Source: Macrocystis pyrifera (taxonomy: Eukaryota; Sar; Phaeophyceae; Laminariales; Laminariaceae). Taken from it: a DNA stretch of 64,000 nucleotides. The first letter of the stretch is position 1. Every line of letters starts with the position of its first letter. Position numbers and translations under genes: made by a program. This document shows, piece after piece, positions 21,233-35,227 of this stretch. The notes under the pieces are model-generated. The model worked only from the letters and a program-made list of their open reading frames with translations. It was not told the DNA's origin and searched no databases. The DNA lies in assembly GCA_031763025.1 (NCBI GenBank), contig JASSKH010000019.1, forward strand, positions 7,708,336 to 7,772,335. Reading direction: 5' to 3'.

Positions 21233-21620
21233 GGTTTAGCGTTTGAACGTACGGACGAAACGGGTGTGCAAATATGATATGTTAGATATCATGCACAACA
21301 TTAGGCCGGACCTATGGCCTCTGCCAGATGATATCAGCAAGAGGGCTTCCAGCGAGGGACTCCACCAGTCTCGCTGGCCTCGCACTCAGTAAGTCTTGTT
21401 CTTAGAGCTTGTATTATCACGGAGTGATCCTCATCGGACCACGAGCCAGGTGGCTAGGGGACATCACACAGGATCCCCGGCCACTGCTCCACTCACACAT
21501 GCGATTACACTGAAACCTCCACGGCTTGGTATCTTTTGGCTACAGCCCCCAAAGCGAGTTCACTCGACACGAACGAGCTTGACAAAACCAGAAAACCAAG
21601 ACGAAATCGCATGCGGCAAA
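21233..21620 (-). other. Possible 3' non-coding part of the retroelement
   Basis: On the minus strand the sequence CTTTGGGGGC followed by TGTAGCC (about 21544) could be a polypurine tract and the start of an LTR. No second LTR is available for comparison because the other end falls in the gap. Confidence 0.2.
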
Positions 21621-24600
21621 TCACAAATCAATGCTGAACTCTGAAGCAATTTTAATCTTGAGCGCACGGGTCATCCGTAATTTGCGCAATTCCTTCACGA
21701 CGAATTCAGGCGCAGCAGAATAAATCGACCGCAAAGACTCCCACGTGCGCTCCTCTGCTTCGAAACCATCCCAATCGACCAAGACAATCACCTCGTTGGC
21801 ATCATCTTCGGCCACATGCACCAAAGCATTCATGCGGCATTCACCCTGCGCAAAGGAATGTTGGAAAACATCCTTCAGATCAGCGGTGACGTTCAACGTC
21901 GCATCCGCATAAAATCGTAAACGAGCCACGTGAGCTTGATGCACCTTCCCAGAAACGATGTTCTGAACTGAGTACACATGATCATGATCAGCTGCTACCA
22001 CACGCCACGGACCAGTCCATGTGGACAACAATTTCGGTGTGACACCCTGCCGACGAACACGAGCATACAACACGAAATCACCAACCGCAAATTTTGGCAA
22101 CACCACCTGGCCCTGAGCCTGTTTACGTTTGTTGTCGCGAGACACGGCAACAGCTGCGCGAATATCGGCGCAAAATCTCTCCTGCTCTGCAACGACTTCA
22201 CGGACGTTCGCACGCAACAAGTCAGCATTCATCACGTCAACATTCCACCTGCCATCAGACTCAGAAACGAGCGCCGAGAAATCGGTACGCGGAGCACGCC
22301 CAAACATCACGCTGTACGGAGTGCTTCGGTAACGTTCACGAAACGAAGTGTTCAAGGCCCACTGAGCGGCCGGCAAAACATCAACCCACTCCGAAACCTG
22401 ACGACGCTGTTCTGACAGAATGGAACGCAGAGCACGTACCACCTCTTTTACCATGCGTTCACACGTACCGTTCGACCACGGCGTGTAAGCGACAGCAAAA
22501 CGATGTTCGATGTGCAACGCGTCGCTCAACAAAGCAAGCACCCTGTTCTTGAAATGCGTGGCGGTATCACTCACCCACACACGCGGCACCCCCAAAGTCT
22601 TACACCAGGCTAGCAAATGCTTCGCTGTGACCTCGGCTGTACAAGCCTCGGCCGGTTCCAACGCCACGTAGTTGGACAAATCATCCATGATGACCAAAAC
22701 ATATCGGAAACCATCCTCATCAGGCAGGCCATCGCTACCTTCGGGCCCGCTGTGGCCAACATACAAAAAATCAAAGTGCACCACTTCTCCCGGAGCGGTA
22801 CCATGCACCGTGTCTCCGTAGGGACGAGGAATGAGTGCACCTGCACGCGTGTCTACACAGTGCAAACACTGGCGAACGAATTCGCGAACCTGAGAATCCA
22901 TGTGAGGCCAAACACAATATTCCTTCAGGCGAAACAAAGTCGGCGCCACACCACGGTGACCAGCCGAGCGCATGTGCGCGCACACCATCAAACGAGTTTG
23001 AAGAGCAAGATCATCCGGCGGAATCCACAAGACGTCACGCACCCCAACACGCACACGAAACAAACCATCATCGGCCAAGGTAGCTTGACCGAAGGTTGTC
23101 GAAAATTCATGAACACCAACGCCGATACGAGCGACAGACCTTTGTTGCGAGGCACGAATCACATCCAATGCGGGAAGCGAATCGTCAGCATTACATGGGC
23201 TGTGCACGGCAACCGAACGAACAGGCACCGTAGGAACTTTGACCCAACGAGACAACAGATCCCCCCAACAGTTTCGATCGCCAGGGATGTGTTCGATTGC
23301 ATAGCGGTATTGTCCTAAAACACCCTTCCAATTCTCTAGGCGTTGTGCCATGGTCTTTGTGACCGTCGTGACACACTTCTCCGGATTGAAAATGTACTGC
23401 AAGTTTCGATGATCAGTAAAGATATGAACACCACCCCAAAGCAGGTATTCGAGCCTCCGGAACGTATTAACGATCGCAAAACCTTCTTTGTCGACAGTCG
23501 CCCAGCGCAACTGCGAACCTGTGAACGAACCACTCAGAAATCCGAGAGGCTCGTGAGACATGCTTTCCAACGCCAATCCACTGCGAAATTCGTGTTCAGG
23601 CACTTGGGTGAGAAAACTACCCCAATGGAAATCAGAAGCGTCAGGAAACATCAAAACAACGCACCCGGGACGAGGATGATGAAGCGGCACTGCTTGCGCC
23701 ACCAAACCCCGTGCGGCATTCCACGCCCGCACCCGATCCTCCGTCCACGCGGTATCCTTGATGACACGATTGCGCGCCACTCGCTTAGTCCGACGTGTAG
23801 CCCCAACAAGGAGCTCCTCCAAAAAATCACGTAACGGTGCTACCGTTTCCGCTAAACGTGGTAACGATGTACGCAACCAGTTGACAGCCTGCAAGAATTG
23901 CATTAGTTCTCCAGCGTTTTCGGGACGACGCATTTCACTTAAACCTTGCACTCGAGCGGGGTCATGGGACACGACACCATTGGAATACACCTTACCACAC
24001 CAGACCAGTTCACGAGAGAAGAAGGTACACTTGTGGGCGGCGACAAACAGTCCAACATTCTCCAGGCGTTCAAGAATGTCATCAAGCAAGCAGCTGCAGA
24101 AGAGCTTCTTCGGTGTCTGCGAAAAAGAAAACGTCATCGACCCAAACTTTGCAATCCAAACCACGCAACACTTCAGTCATGACACCTTGGAAATAAGAAG
24201 TCGCATTCAAAACACCTTGGGGAACACGGGTAGGCGTGAACAAACCGTCGCTTGTCGCCATGGTGAAGACGTCTTGCGCCTCCGGAGCCAAAGGCATCTG
24301 CCAGTACCCTTGAAGTAGGTCCAGCTTGCCGAAGAAACGCGCCCCCAGCAGATCTCCCATGTCTTCATGGTTGGGCATGACGCCCGGGGACTTCTCCACC
24401 TGTGCGTTCACCGCCGAGTAGTCGCTCACCAAACGGAAAGAGTCCTTCTTGGGCACCGCCATCGCCGGACTCGCCCACACCGCCTGGATGTTGTGGTAGA
24501 CAAAGCCAAAAAACACCAAAGCAGCAATGCACTTCGAGAGCCAGTCCCTTTTCGTCGGTTCGTACCGACGTGGCGTTGCCTTGACAGGCTTCGCCTGTTG

Positions 24601-26314
24601 CTTCAGCTGCACTCGCATCGGCTCCACTTGCGCTGGCGGATCACCACACAGCGCACGGCGAAAAGCACCCACGCGACGAGCCAAAATTTCGCGCAAACGG
24701 GTTGCTCCGCCGACGCTTAATCCACTCTGCTCTGCCTGCTGCACGCTGTCCTCCAACGCCCGTTCTCGGGCCGTCCGCTCCTCCTCCGGATCCATGAACA
24801 TGTCTGGCCCCCGGTCGACCAAATGTTCCACCGCCTTGTCCTCCGGAGCATCCACCGTAGCCTCGGTCTGAAAAGCACGCACGGAAACCGTCACTCTGCG
24901 CGCCGCAAGGTAACTCGGAGTCTCCACACCGGTCGATACCGGCACTGCGCGAGGGCGAAGCTTCTCCAGAGCTTCACGGTAGACGTCGATGCCAAGAGCT
25001 TTCATGGTAGCCATGCCAAACAGAACGACGTTATCTGTACCAGGCATGACCGCGAAAGTGATGGGCTCCAATTTCACCGCTCCCCACGGCGTCCGTACAC
25101 TCACGGCAATCGGCACCGTTTTGTGCGTGACCATCACTGAAACACCCGTAGCGGTTTTCGCCTGCTGCGGGCCATTTTCGAACGGAATTTGCAGATCGGC
25201 GCCGCCGAAATGCGAAGACAGCTGCTGAAGTAAGCCGACACCGATGGACGTGAGCGCCGACCCCGAATCAAGGATCACACGCGCCATCAGCGAACCAACC
25301 GACCCTGGCAAAGAGAGATCAGCGCGTAAACACTCAGCGCTGCGATCGACAGGCACTTCACCTGCCGTTGAACTCTGGTCGGTACCAAGAGTCACCTGAC
25401 GCCATGGCTGCCCTCCTACAGCCGGCGCCGAAGAAATAGAATCGGCGGTCCACCCCGACCAAGACGTCGAATATACAGACGGTTCCGGCGCTACCGCCCC
25501 TGCAGCAGCACCAGACACTGACTCCGCCCGCTCGGTGGATGGCGAAGTTCTCGCTCCAGCAGCACCCACCGATGTTCCAGCTCCTCCAACGTATACAGCT
25601 CGGCCGGCAACAGACGAACCAGATCCCGACCCAGCGGCTCCTGCCGCTGGCGCACCAGAAGTTGAAGAAGCAACAGCAGAAGTTCCACCGCCCGCTGTCA
25701 ATTGATTGCCACCACGGCCACCGCGCCCGCGTCCATGGTTGAATCTGCCCCGGCCGCCATTGCGGCCCCCGCGATACCCTGACGACCCGCGCCCACCACT
25801 GCTGGGAGCTGTGCCGCCACCGCGAGCTTTTGGGCAATCAGAAACATAATGGTTGGGATCACCACACTCGAAACAGACGCGAACAAACGACTTTTTCGCG
25901 GACTGCTGCTGTTTCGGTTTCTGCTGCTGTTGGCGTCGCGGTTCAGCTGCCCCTGCAGCATCTTTCCGACCATACGCCTCGATGAATTTCCACTGTTCTG
26001 CAGCAGAAAAAATTTGGTCCATGACCAATGCCGGGTCCTTCTTCCACCCTGCAGCGTACGTTAGCTGACCTTTTACGTACTTTTTGAACTCGGACGGCCA
26101 TAAGCCATCCACCAACGCCATGCTCACAAATTCCGCCGGTCCGGGCAACCACGAACGGTCCTGCGCGCGGTACATGGCATGCACCGCGTGATTCTCCCGC
26201 AAAATACTTTTCCATAGCGGAGTTTACCATCATCGCGCGGTCTTTGACGGATGTTTCACCGCCCTGCTTTTCATCGCGCCTCATTGAGAGAACGCGAACG
26301 CAAGTCCGCTGCCG
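21621..26314 (-). mobile_element. Ty3/gypsy LTR retroelement with chromodomain-like tail
   Basis: On the minus strand the order is Gag with a CCHC knuckle (CFECGDPNHYVSDC, near 25850), protease (LDSGSALTS, near 25270), reverse transcriptase with VWVDD (roughly 24500-23900), RNase H (DASDFHWGSF and TDHRNLQY, 23650-23400), integrase zinc finger (H-H-C-C, near 22950), integrase core (22800-22400, with SDTATHFKN and SNGTCERM), then a chromodomain-like end (LVDWDGFEAEERTWESL, near 21740). The order RT-RNaseH-integrase places it in Ty3/gypsy (Metaviridae), probably chromovirus-like. The coding part looks nearly whole, with about one interruption or a recoding site such as this family uses, so it is probably young. 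The 5' end and LTR are lost in the gap. Confidence 0.93.
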
Positions 26315-26414
26315 NNNNNNNNNNNNNNNNNNNNNNNNNNNNNNNNNNNNNNNNNNNNNNNNNNNNNNNNNNNNNNNNNNNNNNNNNNNNNNNNNNNNNN
26401 NNNNNNNNNNNNNN
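26315..26414. other. Assembly gap of exactly 100 N
   Basis: One hundred N is a common placeholder for a scaffold join of unknown size. The left contig stops inside a repeated element. The right contig starts inside sequence already present in the left contig in the opposite orientation. Confidence 0.99.
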
Positions 26415-28822
26415 TATTTTCTGGTAGATCCAACCAGCAGGTCGCGACTGACAGTAGTTATCTCCTGTCATTACCGTGCGAACCCCGTGACCAAAAAAGA
26501 AGTATGGAGGTTTTGCTTGGTTCCCCATCTCTCTTCCCGGCGGAAATTAAACTGTTGCCCATGCCTACCGTTGCTGTTTGGTTTTGGGGGGGAAGGGCTG
26601 TGTTGGGTTTCCGCGGACCAAGTTCTTGACTGACCGTCAGGATCTTGCTGATATCAACGCTACGATGCTGTGTTGATGAAACAACGGCCTCACAGAAGTA
26701 CACGCTGCGGGTTCGGTAACTGGGCGTGCAGATGTCACTTGTTTCGAGTCTCGTGCCTTTTGTCGTGCCTCAACGACGCCTAGAAAGTATCGTCGTCGCA
26801 GCAGCAGGGTAAAGTCGCGTCGAACGTGGTCAACAAGACACCTAATGCGTTAGAGGTAGCACCTGTTCTTGTCAGAGTTTCATCACTCATTTGAGGAGCT
26901 ACAGTGTATAGTTTCATGAAAGATATATTCTTAAAAAAGAACACGCTTAACCTCAACCTGTCGCAAGCACTGGAGAAGTATTGCGCCAACAATAATGGGG
27001 TGCATCAGGTTGAGGAACCCCGTCAGCCCGCAGCGTTTTCGCCAAAAAAGCTAACTGTATCCCTTATCGTACCACCACGCGTCGTACGTTGTGTCTTCAG
27101 TAATTGCAATACATTTGTAGCAGGAGCCACGAGTGTTTTCCTCATATTTGATCTGAACAACGTTTTTTGCCTTTCCTGTTGTTCTTCCCGCTCGATTCAA
27201 CGGGTCTTGGGCTCCACTTCGACAACCAGAATTCTCGCCAGGTAGGAAGTGACCAGAGAGGCCACACGTTGAGGACGAAGGGTTGGTCTTTTGTTGGAGC
27301 TCACAGCTTGAGTGGGTACCGCACGGCAGGCTTATCGGTGACCTCTACCCGTGCATATTACGGTACATACCCAATATACCTGTTTGTAGTCGCTCGTGAA
27401 AGGATATGTGGATTATGTGTGGATTTGGGGCCGCAGAAAGGTGTTGCCACTGCGCCCTATTACTAGTTGCTTCACGCAGGTATGGGTCACGAGCAGATGT
27501 TCGAGCAATGACAGTAGCACCAAGTACGCACGCTACCAACCGCCATAATAAGCCACTCACTCACGTGACGCTTGCAGTCAGTCGCCGGGTACAATGGTCA
27601 TTATAGCGCACAGCTAGCAGTAAAGTCTGTAACTCTTCGCTGACGGTGAATCGAGGGAACTGGACCCCATTCTTCGCTGTGTGTTTTGCTCTGTCATCAT
27701 ATATTCATTTAATATTCTTCGTATCCGTGATTCCGTAACCTTTCAGCATAATGTATTTATCCTGAGGGACGCCTCTTGACAAGGGCGTTCACCACAATGT
27801 CACATGGGACACTCCGCTACCACGATGGATTTCCACCATAGAGTACACGTTCCGGTCACGCCTTTTCCTCGAGGGCAGTGTGGTTGATTCTTACATTAGA
27901 ACCTACGCAATTAGTACCTGTTCAGTGTTAATACTTTACTACGAAATGCTGCCTGATTGACCAATATTCGAAAGATACATCGTCCGTGGTGCGACTCAGT
28001 GCAATACATCAATAGTGTGCAAACTTAACTTTATCTTGCACCAAAACATCCCACGTAGAAAATGCACGTACGTGAAATGCTTGTTGGTTTGAACGTATTT
28101 ATTTTAACGTCTAGCACCCTTGTTCCTTTGCAAATTAGACTCCGCAGTGGGCCCATCCTATTAGCCATCTCGCTCTTACTTGTTAGTGTTGAACTACGCT
28201 TAGCCTTCCAAGGCGTCCGCCGAAGACCAATCTGACACCCTGGCAATATTCGCTATCAAGTCGGCCATAGATACTTACAACAACTCTCGTTGTACATACA
28301 AAAGCATTGACTTTACGTGAAAATCTTCAGTAGCTTTGCACGCACGTCCAATTTCGACGCCTCTCTATCAAAACGGCCTCAAGTGCTACTCCATGCAGTT
28401 AACATCGACACGGATTGCTCTTGACAGAAGAGTTTATGGTCTACCGGTAGTCCGCCGCCTTTACAAGCATGTAGTGGGTGATCCTTAATGATGCCATGAA
28501 TTGTTGTCCTACTCGTCATCTCGCCGTAGATGCAGGATCATCTTGGCGGCTAACACCTATGCTTGCGTGGTGGAAATGTTTTCGTCTTTGTTCATGCGAG
28601 TGCTTTAAGCAAGAAAGAGCGACTGACCGACCAACCACTGAATCCTACAGTACGCTTCTCACACGTAGGCAACGCATAGGCCAGTTTCGATTCCCCCCAC
28701 CCACGTTTGAACTCTCTTCGCTTCAAGGGCGTCGTTTGTCTGTTTCCGTTGGGGGCTATTAATGTTCATTTACTAACTTTTTTGATATCCCGTTTGCCCG
28801 AAATTGAACGCGAACAATTCAG

Positions 28823-29733
28823 CGTGCCCGGATGGATCAGACATATGCGATGACCCACACATGAAAGGCCTCCGCGGCCAGAAGATTGACTGGTCTGGAG
28901 TCGATGGCGCCTGGTACAACATGATTAAGGATGAGGACGTCAGTCTTCATGTGAACGTCCGGTTGACGGCTCCCCTGCCCGAGGAGTTCCCTGACCGCCA
29001 GCTAATCACGGGCCTTAGCGTTTTGTCAGAGGGGCACTCTCTTGTTATCGAAGTAAAGAACCCCTACGCTATCGACACAAACGGGTGTCCCGGCGTGACC
29101 TCGCCCTGCCTTTCTGACGGCGGACTTCGCGCTGTCGTTGACGGAGAGGAAGCAGAAGGCCTCCTTCATTTTTCCAGAGACGAACATGTGGCAGATGGCA
29201 TCACTGTGTCGGCGTCAAACTTACCCGCGGAGTGCCGTCAGTTTGGCGGATACAAGATTTGGGCCCGTCTGTACGACGAAATGCTGCAAGGCACCCGCGA
29301 GCTGGCTATCGAGGAGCACTTCGAAAACTGGATCCTTCGTTTTGACGACATGGCAGCTCCCAACTGGTGCGCGCAGTACATCGATCAGCATGACCTTGCC
29401 GATGTACAGTCCATCCATGCCGTCTTTAAGATCGTGACATCATCGGTGACTGTGCGCCTCAACGTCGGTATGAACTCCCAGGAGGAGGGGGAACTAGACT
29501 GGGATGGTCGTGTTTTGCCCGACCTGGAGTTCTGGCAGATGGACGTGGGACTGGACGGCCTATCCCTAGACCACGAGTCGTTGTCAGGAATTCTAGGTGA
29601 GACGGCCCGCCCGGTGCTGGATCAGGACGGCCGCGAGGTGATGACGGGATTCGAGGCATTCCGTGGCACCGTTGAAGACTACCGTGTGTTGGGGCCTCTG
29701 GGCACCGACTTCGCCCTTCTCAACAAGCGCTAA
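28823..29733 (+). CDS. Root-cap-like secreted-type protein, last exon (mirror copy)
   Basis: This is the mirror of 15871-16781 with the same predicted protein. The 3' splice-like sequence TACTAACTTTTTT..CAATTCAG ends at 28822, and the TAA stop is at 29731-29733. If the arms are two haplotypes, this is the second allele and not a paralogue. Confidence 0.75.
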
Positions 29734-30800
29734 GGTCTGCTCTACGAACAGAATGCAATGGTACTCCCATGTTCAATTAGTCCGGACGCCTGGACACGAT
29801 GTCACGGGCGACATTAAAGTATGGTCGTTACCACCGATTGTGACGAGGTAGGGTTATAGGCGTCGAGGTAAAATACTACACTCGTGTGATCTAGACGATA
29901 TATATGCAACCGCCACCATTGCACGTCGTTTGAGAAGAGTGGAGAATGAGATGATGCGCTTCTATCACGTAAACATCTATTAAAAAAACACAACGTGGAT
30001 GGATTTTCGATGCTACATTATATTTTTAATAGCGTGCATTGAAGTTGTCGATATGGCAGCAGACTATTGCTGAAGGTATCACCACAGAAACACTTGTTGC
30101 TAACTGAGCGGTTGATGTCGCATCCGCGCACGGTCCGCGAGAAGGGATTGCAGGTTTTGTCAGAGGCCACGTGCATACTATACGAGGTTCGGTTTTCATC
30201 GTGCTTGTGATACGTGTGTGGCTATTTCACTAGCACGAAGGTCCTTGACCACTAACCCGTGTCTGGTTCTCTGGGCACCGCCTTCGCCCCTCAAAAACAC
30301 CGTGAGAGTTTGCTGTGTGACGAAAGTTCAATGGTACCCCCATGTTCAGAGTTCCCAAAAATCTCAATGCGTGTGATGAATAATACACAAGTATGGTCGG
30401 TAGCATCGATTGTGAACAGATAGGCTATAAGCGGCCAGGTAAAATATTACATTTCGTTTGATTTAGATTATATATGCAACCTCTACCTTTTCGCGTTGAT
30501 CGGATTTAGTGGAGGGGGAAATGATACGCTTCAATCAGTAGATGTATGTTCGTCATATCGCGGGAGGGGCGTTGATGGTACGCAGATGAACGATTCTCTT
30601 TCAACAGGGACAAACGAGGTAGTCGATATGACAGCAGCCTATTGCTGAATGTTACGTCGCGGAACTGGGTGTTGCTTACGGGGAGGCTGATATGATCCAC
30701 GCACGTTCCGCAAACTCAGCGTTGTAGATTTCTGAACGGACCAGGTGCACACCAAAGGCGGTTCACTTTTCATTGTACCATTGCCATGCCCTTGTGGATA
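29670..30800 (+). repeat. 573-bp tandem duplication of the gene's 3' end (mirror copy)
   Basis: Unit 1 (29670-30235) is the gene's end and 3' flank, and unit 2 (30243-30800) is the diverged copy. This is the mirror of 14804-15934. One A-run difference between arms lies in unit 1. Confidence 0.8.
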
Positions 30801-30925
30801 AAGCATTTTTTTGCGTTTCAACGGTTGGCATTTATAGTAGATGTCGATGAGATCAGGAGAGAAATACTCTCACAGGTACACTACGTGCTCACTTTGAATA
30901 CGCACTGTACTGATTCTGTTCGTAC

Positions 30926-31294
30926 TTGGGTTTTTTTCCTGATGTGACCATCATGATCTCACTCATTAATGTTGCCTATGACGTAGTGAAAGAGTGTCGG
31001 CAATCGGAAGCTCTGTCCGCAATGCAATTGTTTTTCACAGATTGCCAAAATATGACCGCGGCGGTGTTTAAACTACAGGATCAAAGATACAGCGGTAGTA
31101 GAGTTGGAGGGGACCATCTAGACTTATCGGAATATAGTTTTGGAGAGCTTGGTCGAGCATATCCGGTCGCGAGACTCTTTGGTTGCGTCAATTTATCCTA
31201 TGCGGGGAACAGGGCAAAGGGTGGAAAGGTTTGGTGTCTATGTTTAACGCAAATTGCATGGAACACACGGACGCGACTTGTTCAACGACAATGA
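30926..31294 (+). CDS. Candidate frame open in this arm only
   Basis: A 122-codon frame with segments such as ECRQSEALSAMQLFFTDCQN. In the left arm the corresponding region is shifted by one A. It has no recognised domain, and it may be chance or a decayed gene. Confidence 0.25.
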   Translation: MGFFPDVTIMISLINVAYDVVKECRQSEALSAMQLFFTDCQNMTAAVFKLQDQRYSGSRVGGDHLDLSEYSFGELGRAYPVARLFGCVNLSYAGNRAKGGKVWCLCLTQIAWNTRTRLVQRQ

Positions 31295-32112
31295 CAGCAT
31301 GGTTCTGTCCTTCGCTACCAAGTAGCTCTTTCCAGCACCGTCTTCAGCATACCGAGGGGGGGAATATCATGTATTAACAACGGTACTAACTAGCATGCCC
31401 GTCATAGCGGATAGGTTATGTTTTATTCAGTCAAGCCCGTCCACCTAAAGTACACATTGTTCTATATCGTCTAATTCCCTCCGTCAGCAGTGTAGCTTGC
31501 TAACACCACAACATTGTAAGTCTCAAGGTCGACCTTTGAATTGGTCACTTTGCGCTGTAGAAATGGTTTCAAGCGTGAAACCGCCGAAAGTTAGAGTGAT
31601 ACGTTGTCATGTCTAATAGAAAGGGTCGCCAGGCGGTTGCCACAGACGTCGTTTTGGTTGACAACCACCGCATTCAAGCTTCGTATGTACCACGTATGAG
31701 ATAGTTCCGCTAGTCATTGTCAATCCTAAACGCGATAGAAGCCGGGGTACCACTCTCCACTACGCCATCACTGCAAGTGAAGTAGGGAAGAGCTTACCAA
31801 GAAATATCCGCTTTCAATCTTACATGGAACGCCAGGGAGGATGCGCAAGAAGTGTTCCACCCCCATTCTTGGGATATGACGGCCCGCAAGGTCCTGTGGG
31901 CGGAATATGTGGTTGCAGGAGGTCGTTACGGCGGCAGTTCATGCGAAGTTTAAAGAGTACTTCGCGTAAACAAAGAGCCCTCGCGAATAACGACCACCGA
32001 GGATGCAATTTAACACCGAAAAATAGTTCTCGAGGCTACATTGGATGTCCGAGAGGAAAAAGCAATGAGTTAGTAATGGGTATAACACGCTGGTTGGGTG
32101 GGAACTCAAAAT

Positions 32113-32315
32113 TATCTGTATCACTCCTTAACTCTTGTAGCTCTGACTCTGCTTGACAACGTGCTTAATCGCTGGCCAGCAACTACGAACCAGGCAAGGT
32201 GTGTCTCAAGGCTATCCAATTGCTACGTACAATTACCCCGTTGATCTGATTGGTTGCCCAAACTTCTTCCGTACGTGTAAAACTCGCATTTTCTCGTGCC
32301 TCGATAATACTATGC
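32113..32315. repeat. 203-bp direct repeat (mirror of 13288-13490)
   Basis: Same element as 13288-13490 in the other arm. Confidence 0.85.
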
Positions 32316-33326
32316 TTTGCACTTCTTTCAAAGTTGTATCATATTATTGCGCACCCCCCCGCTCGGAGAGAAGGGCAAGCCCCTCAGGATACTCCAACAG
32401 CAAGTCCACGCTAGCATCCGTAAACTCGAGTTAACTTCCATCCCAACTGGCAATGTCGAACGCTCGACGCCAGCTTCTAACAAACGGATTGACCCGATTT
32501 ACGAACACATGCTAGCGCCCCCCCCCCCCCATGTTGCTATACCATGGGGAACGCGCATGACAATCTATCTCCTCCATACTCTTTTCATTTGGCACCCACG
32601 GACACGCTGCATGACCGGAATATACATTTGGCTACGTCTGCCTGTCCAACTCATAAGGTGGATCAACCCGCTCCCACCCAGGTCCGGCGGGATCCCATTG
32701 TCACGAACCTCCTGGGCGATTCCGTTTACTGTCCAGCTGGCGTCCTGCCCAGTGGCGAAACACGTCCATCGACTGCCGGACTGCAAGCCCTCCGGTACAG
32801 CTCCCCCTTTCGACGAGTTCGTTGCGCCTCCAATCCCCAGGGAGTGCCGAGCGTACTCCTCCGTGCGCACACTCCCGCCAACGCAACTACTCGTCCCTAG
32901 GTTGTCGACCGTTAAAGCGCAGTTCGCATAGAGCATCCGCTGCTGCAGACGCAGCACGTAACGAGGGGTTCGGCGAGGAAAAGCAAAGGTAGTAACAAGA
33001 CATACACGCGAACGTGCGAAGGTGGTGTCGTCACCGACGCAACGAACCCACACCCGAACACACGTAGAAACTGCCCCTTTCCCAAGCAGGTCATCGTTCA
33101 ACTCACAAAACCGCGCCTCAACGCGGGCTGCACTGCACTGCCTCTCGGACCGTTCGGCGATTGAGGTCAACATCATTCCGTCGCACGCGGACAGGATAAA
33201 CAGCCCAACTAGCAACACCCACGGGGAAAAATTAACCAGGTGCAAAAACAGGAAAAACTACCTGCGACACAATTGCCCAAGAATACCCGCGAATCAGGAC
33301 AGAAAGTTACAGACTGACTGATAAAG

Positions 33327-35227
33327 CGCACCGTCCCCGCCTGTGGACGGATGCCGCGCACACGCACTGCAACAGCACACAATCCAACGTGTGGCTCATA
33401 CTGCCCCAGATGAACGACACACGAAACAAGGACGACGAAGTCAACAAGATGCCAGACCTGCTTCGCTGAAGTATCCGCACACACTGCAACGGCACACTCC
33501 CCCCTGTAGACGGCTGGTACGCGTACCAAGAAACAAGTACCAACGCAGTCCGCTTCGACGGAGATACGCAGCGCACCCAAGGACACCACGAAGAGTATCG
33601 CGAACATATTTCCCAGATGAGTGGCTGACAAACATGCGCGAGGAAGCCGACTAATTGCAACACCTGCAGCGCTGAAGCCGACGCACTTACTGCAACAGTA
33701 CACAGTCCAACGTCTGGCACACGCTTTCTCGCATGAACGCCACACGAAACATGCATGAGGCAGTCAAAGAGTTACGATACCTGCTTCGCTGAAGCAGACG
33801 CACACGCTGCAACAGGACACCGCCTCGCCCTGTGGACAGGTGCTACGCAGCACAGACGGAGATCACGAAGCATCTCGAGACAAACTTCTCCGGATGAATG
33901 CCTAACGACCATGCGCGAGGAAGCCAACAAGTTGCGACACCTGCTTCGCTGAAGCGAGATGCACACGCTGCAGCAGGACACTGCCTCCCCCTGTGGACGG
34001 GTGCCCCGCATACGAAGAAACACTAAGATGCGACCCCTGCTTTGCTGAAGCAGACGCACACACTACAACAATTCATCGTCCCCCCCTCTAGAGAGCTGCT
34101 ACGCATACGAAGAAACAGGTACCCATGAATTCCGCGACGGCGGAGATACGCGGCGTACCCACGGACACCACGAAACGCCTTGCGAAACACTCCCCAAGAT
34201 GCACGGCACACGGACATGCGCGAGGAAGCCGACAAGTTGCGACGCCTGCGGTGCTGACCACACGCACATAGTGCAACGGCACACAGTCCAACTTGTGACA
34301 CATGCTTCCCCGGACGAACGGCAAACAAAACGTGCACGAGGAAGCCGACGAGAAGCGACATCTGCAAATATCTGACATGCAGCGCTGAAGCACACCCACA
34401 CACTGAAACAGCACACGGTTCCACTCGTAGCACACGCGTCCGCGAATGATCGCCACACGAAACACGGACGAGGGCGCCAACAAAACGCGACACCTGCATC
34501 GCGGAAGCAGGCGTACACACTGCGACAGCACACCGTCCCTGCTGTGGACGGGTGCTACGCAGACAAAGAAACGAGAACCGACACAGTTCGCTTTGGCGGC
34601 GATACACCGGTGTACCCTCGGAGGTAACTGAACATATCGCGAAAAGCTCCCCCCGGATGAACAGCTAACGAAACATGCACGAGGAAGCCGACGAGTCGCG
34701 ACACCTGTAGCGCTGGAGCAGATGCATATCCTGCAACAGCACACAGTCCAACTTGTGGCAAATGCTTCCCCGGATGATCGGCACACGAAACATGGACGGG
34801 GGAGCCAAAGAGTTGGGACACTTGCTTCGGTGAAATAGGCGTAGGCACTGCAATAGCACATGGTCCATCTTGTGGCACACGCTTCCCCGGATGAACGGCA
34901 CATGACACGTGGACAAGGAAGTCAACAAGATGCGACACCTGCTTCGCTGAAGGAGGCGCAAACACTGCGACAGCACACCGCCCCCCTGTGGACTGGTGAT
35001 ACGCAGACGAGGAAACGATAACCGACGAAATCCGCTTCGGCGGCGATACGCGGTGTACCCACGGAGGTCACCACACATCTCGCAAAAATAAAACAAAATC
35101 CCTCGGATCAACGGCTAACGCAATATGCAAGAGGAAGCCGACGAGTCGCGACGCCTGTAGTGCTGAAGCAGACGCACATGTTGCAACAGCACACAGTCCA
35201 ACGCGTGGCACTTGCTTCTCCGGATGA
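33327..35227 (-). repeat. Higher-order hairpin tandem array (mirror copy)
   Basis: This is the mirror of 10370-12270. On this strand the hairpin reads CTGCTTCGCTGAAGCAG. Unit count and order are the same in both arms by eye, which is unusual for an array free to change length between old copies and fits very recent common descent or allelism. Confidence 0.85.

Noticed and set aside
26244-26633. Open frame running across the gap
   Set aside because: It is an artefact of reading through N.
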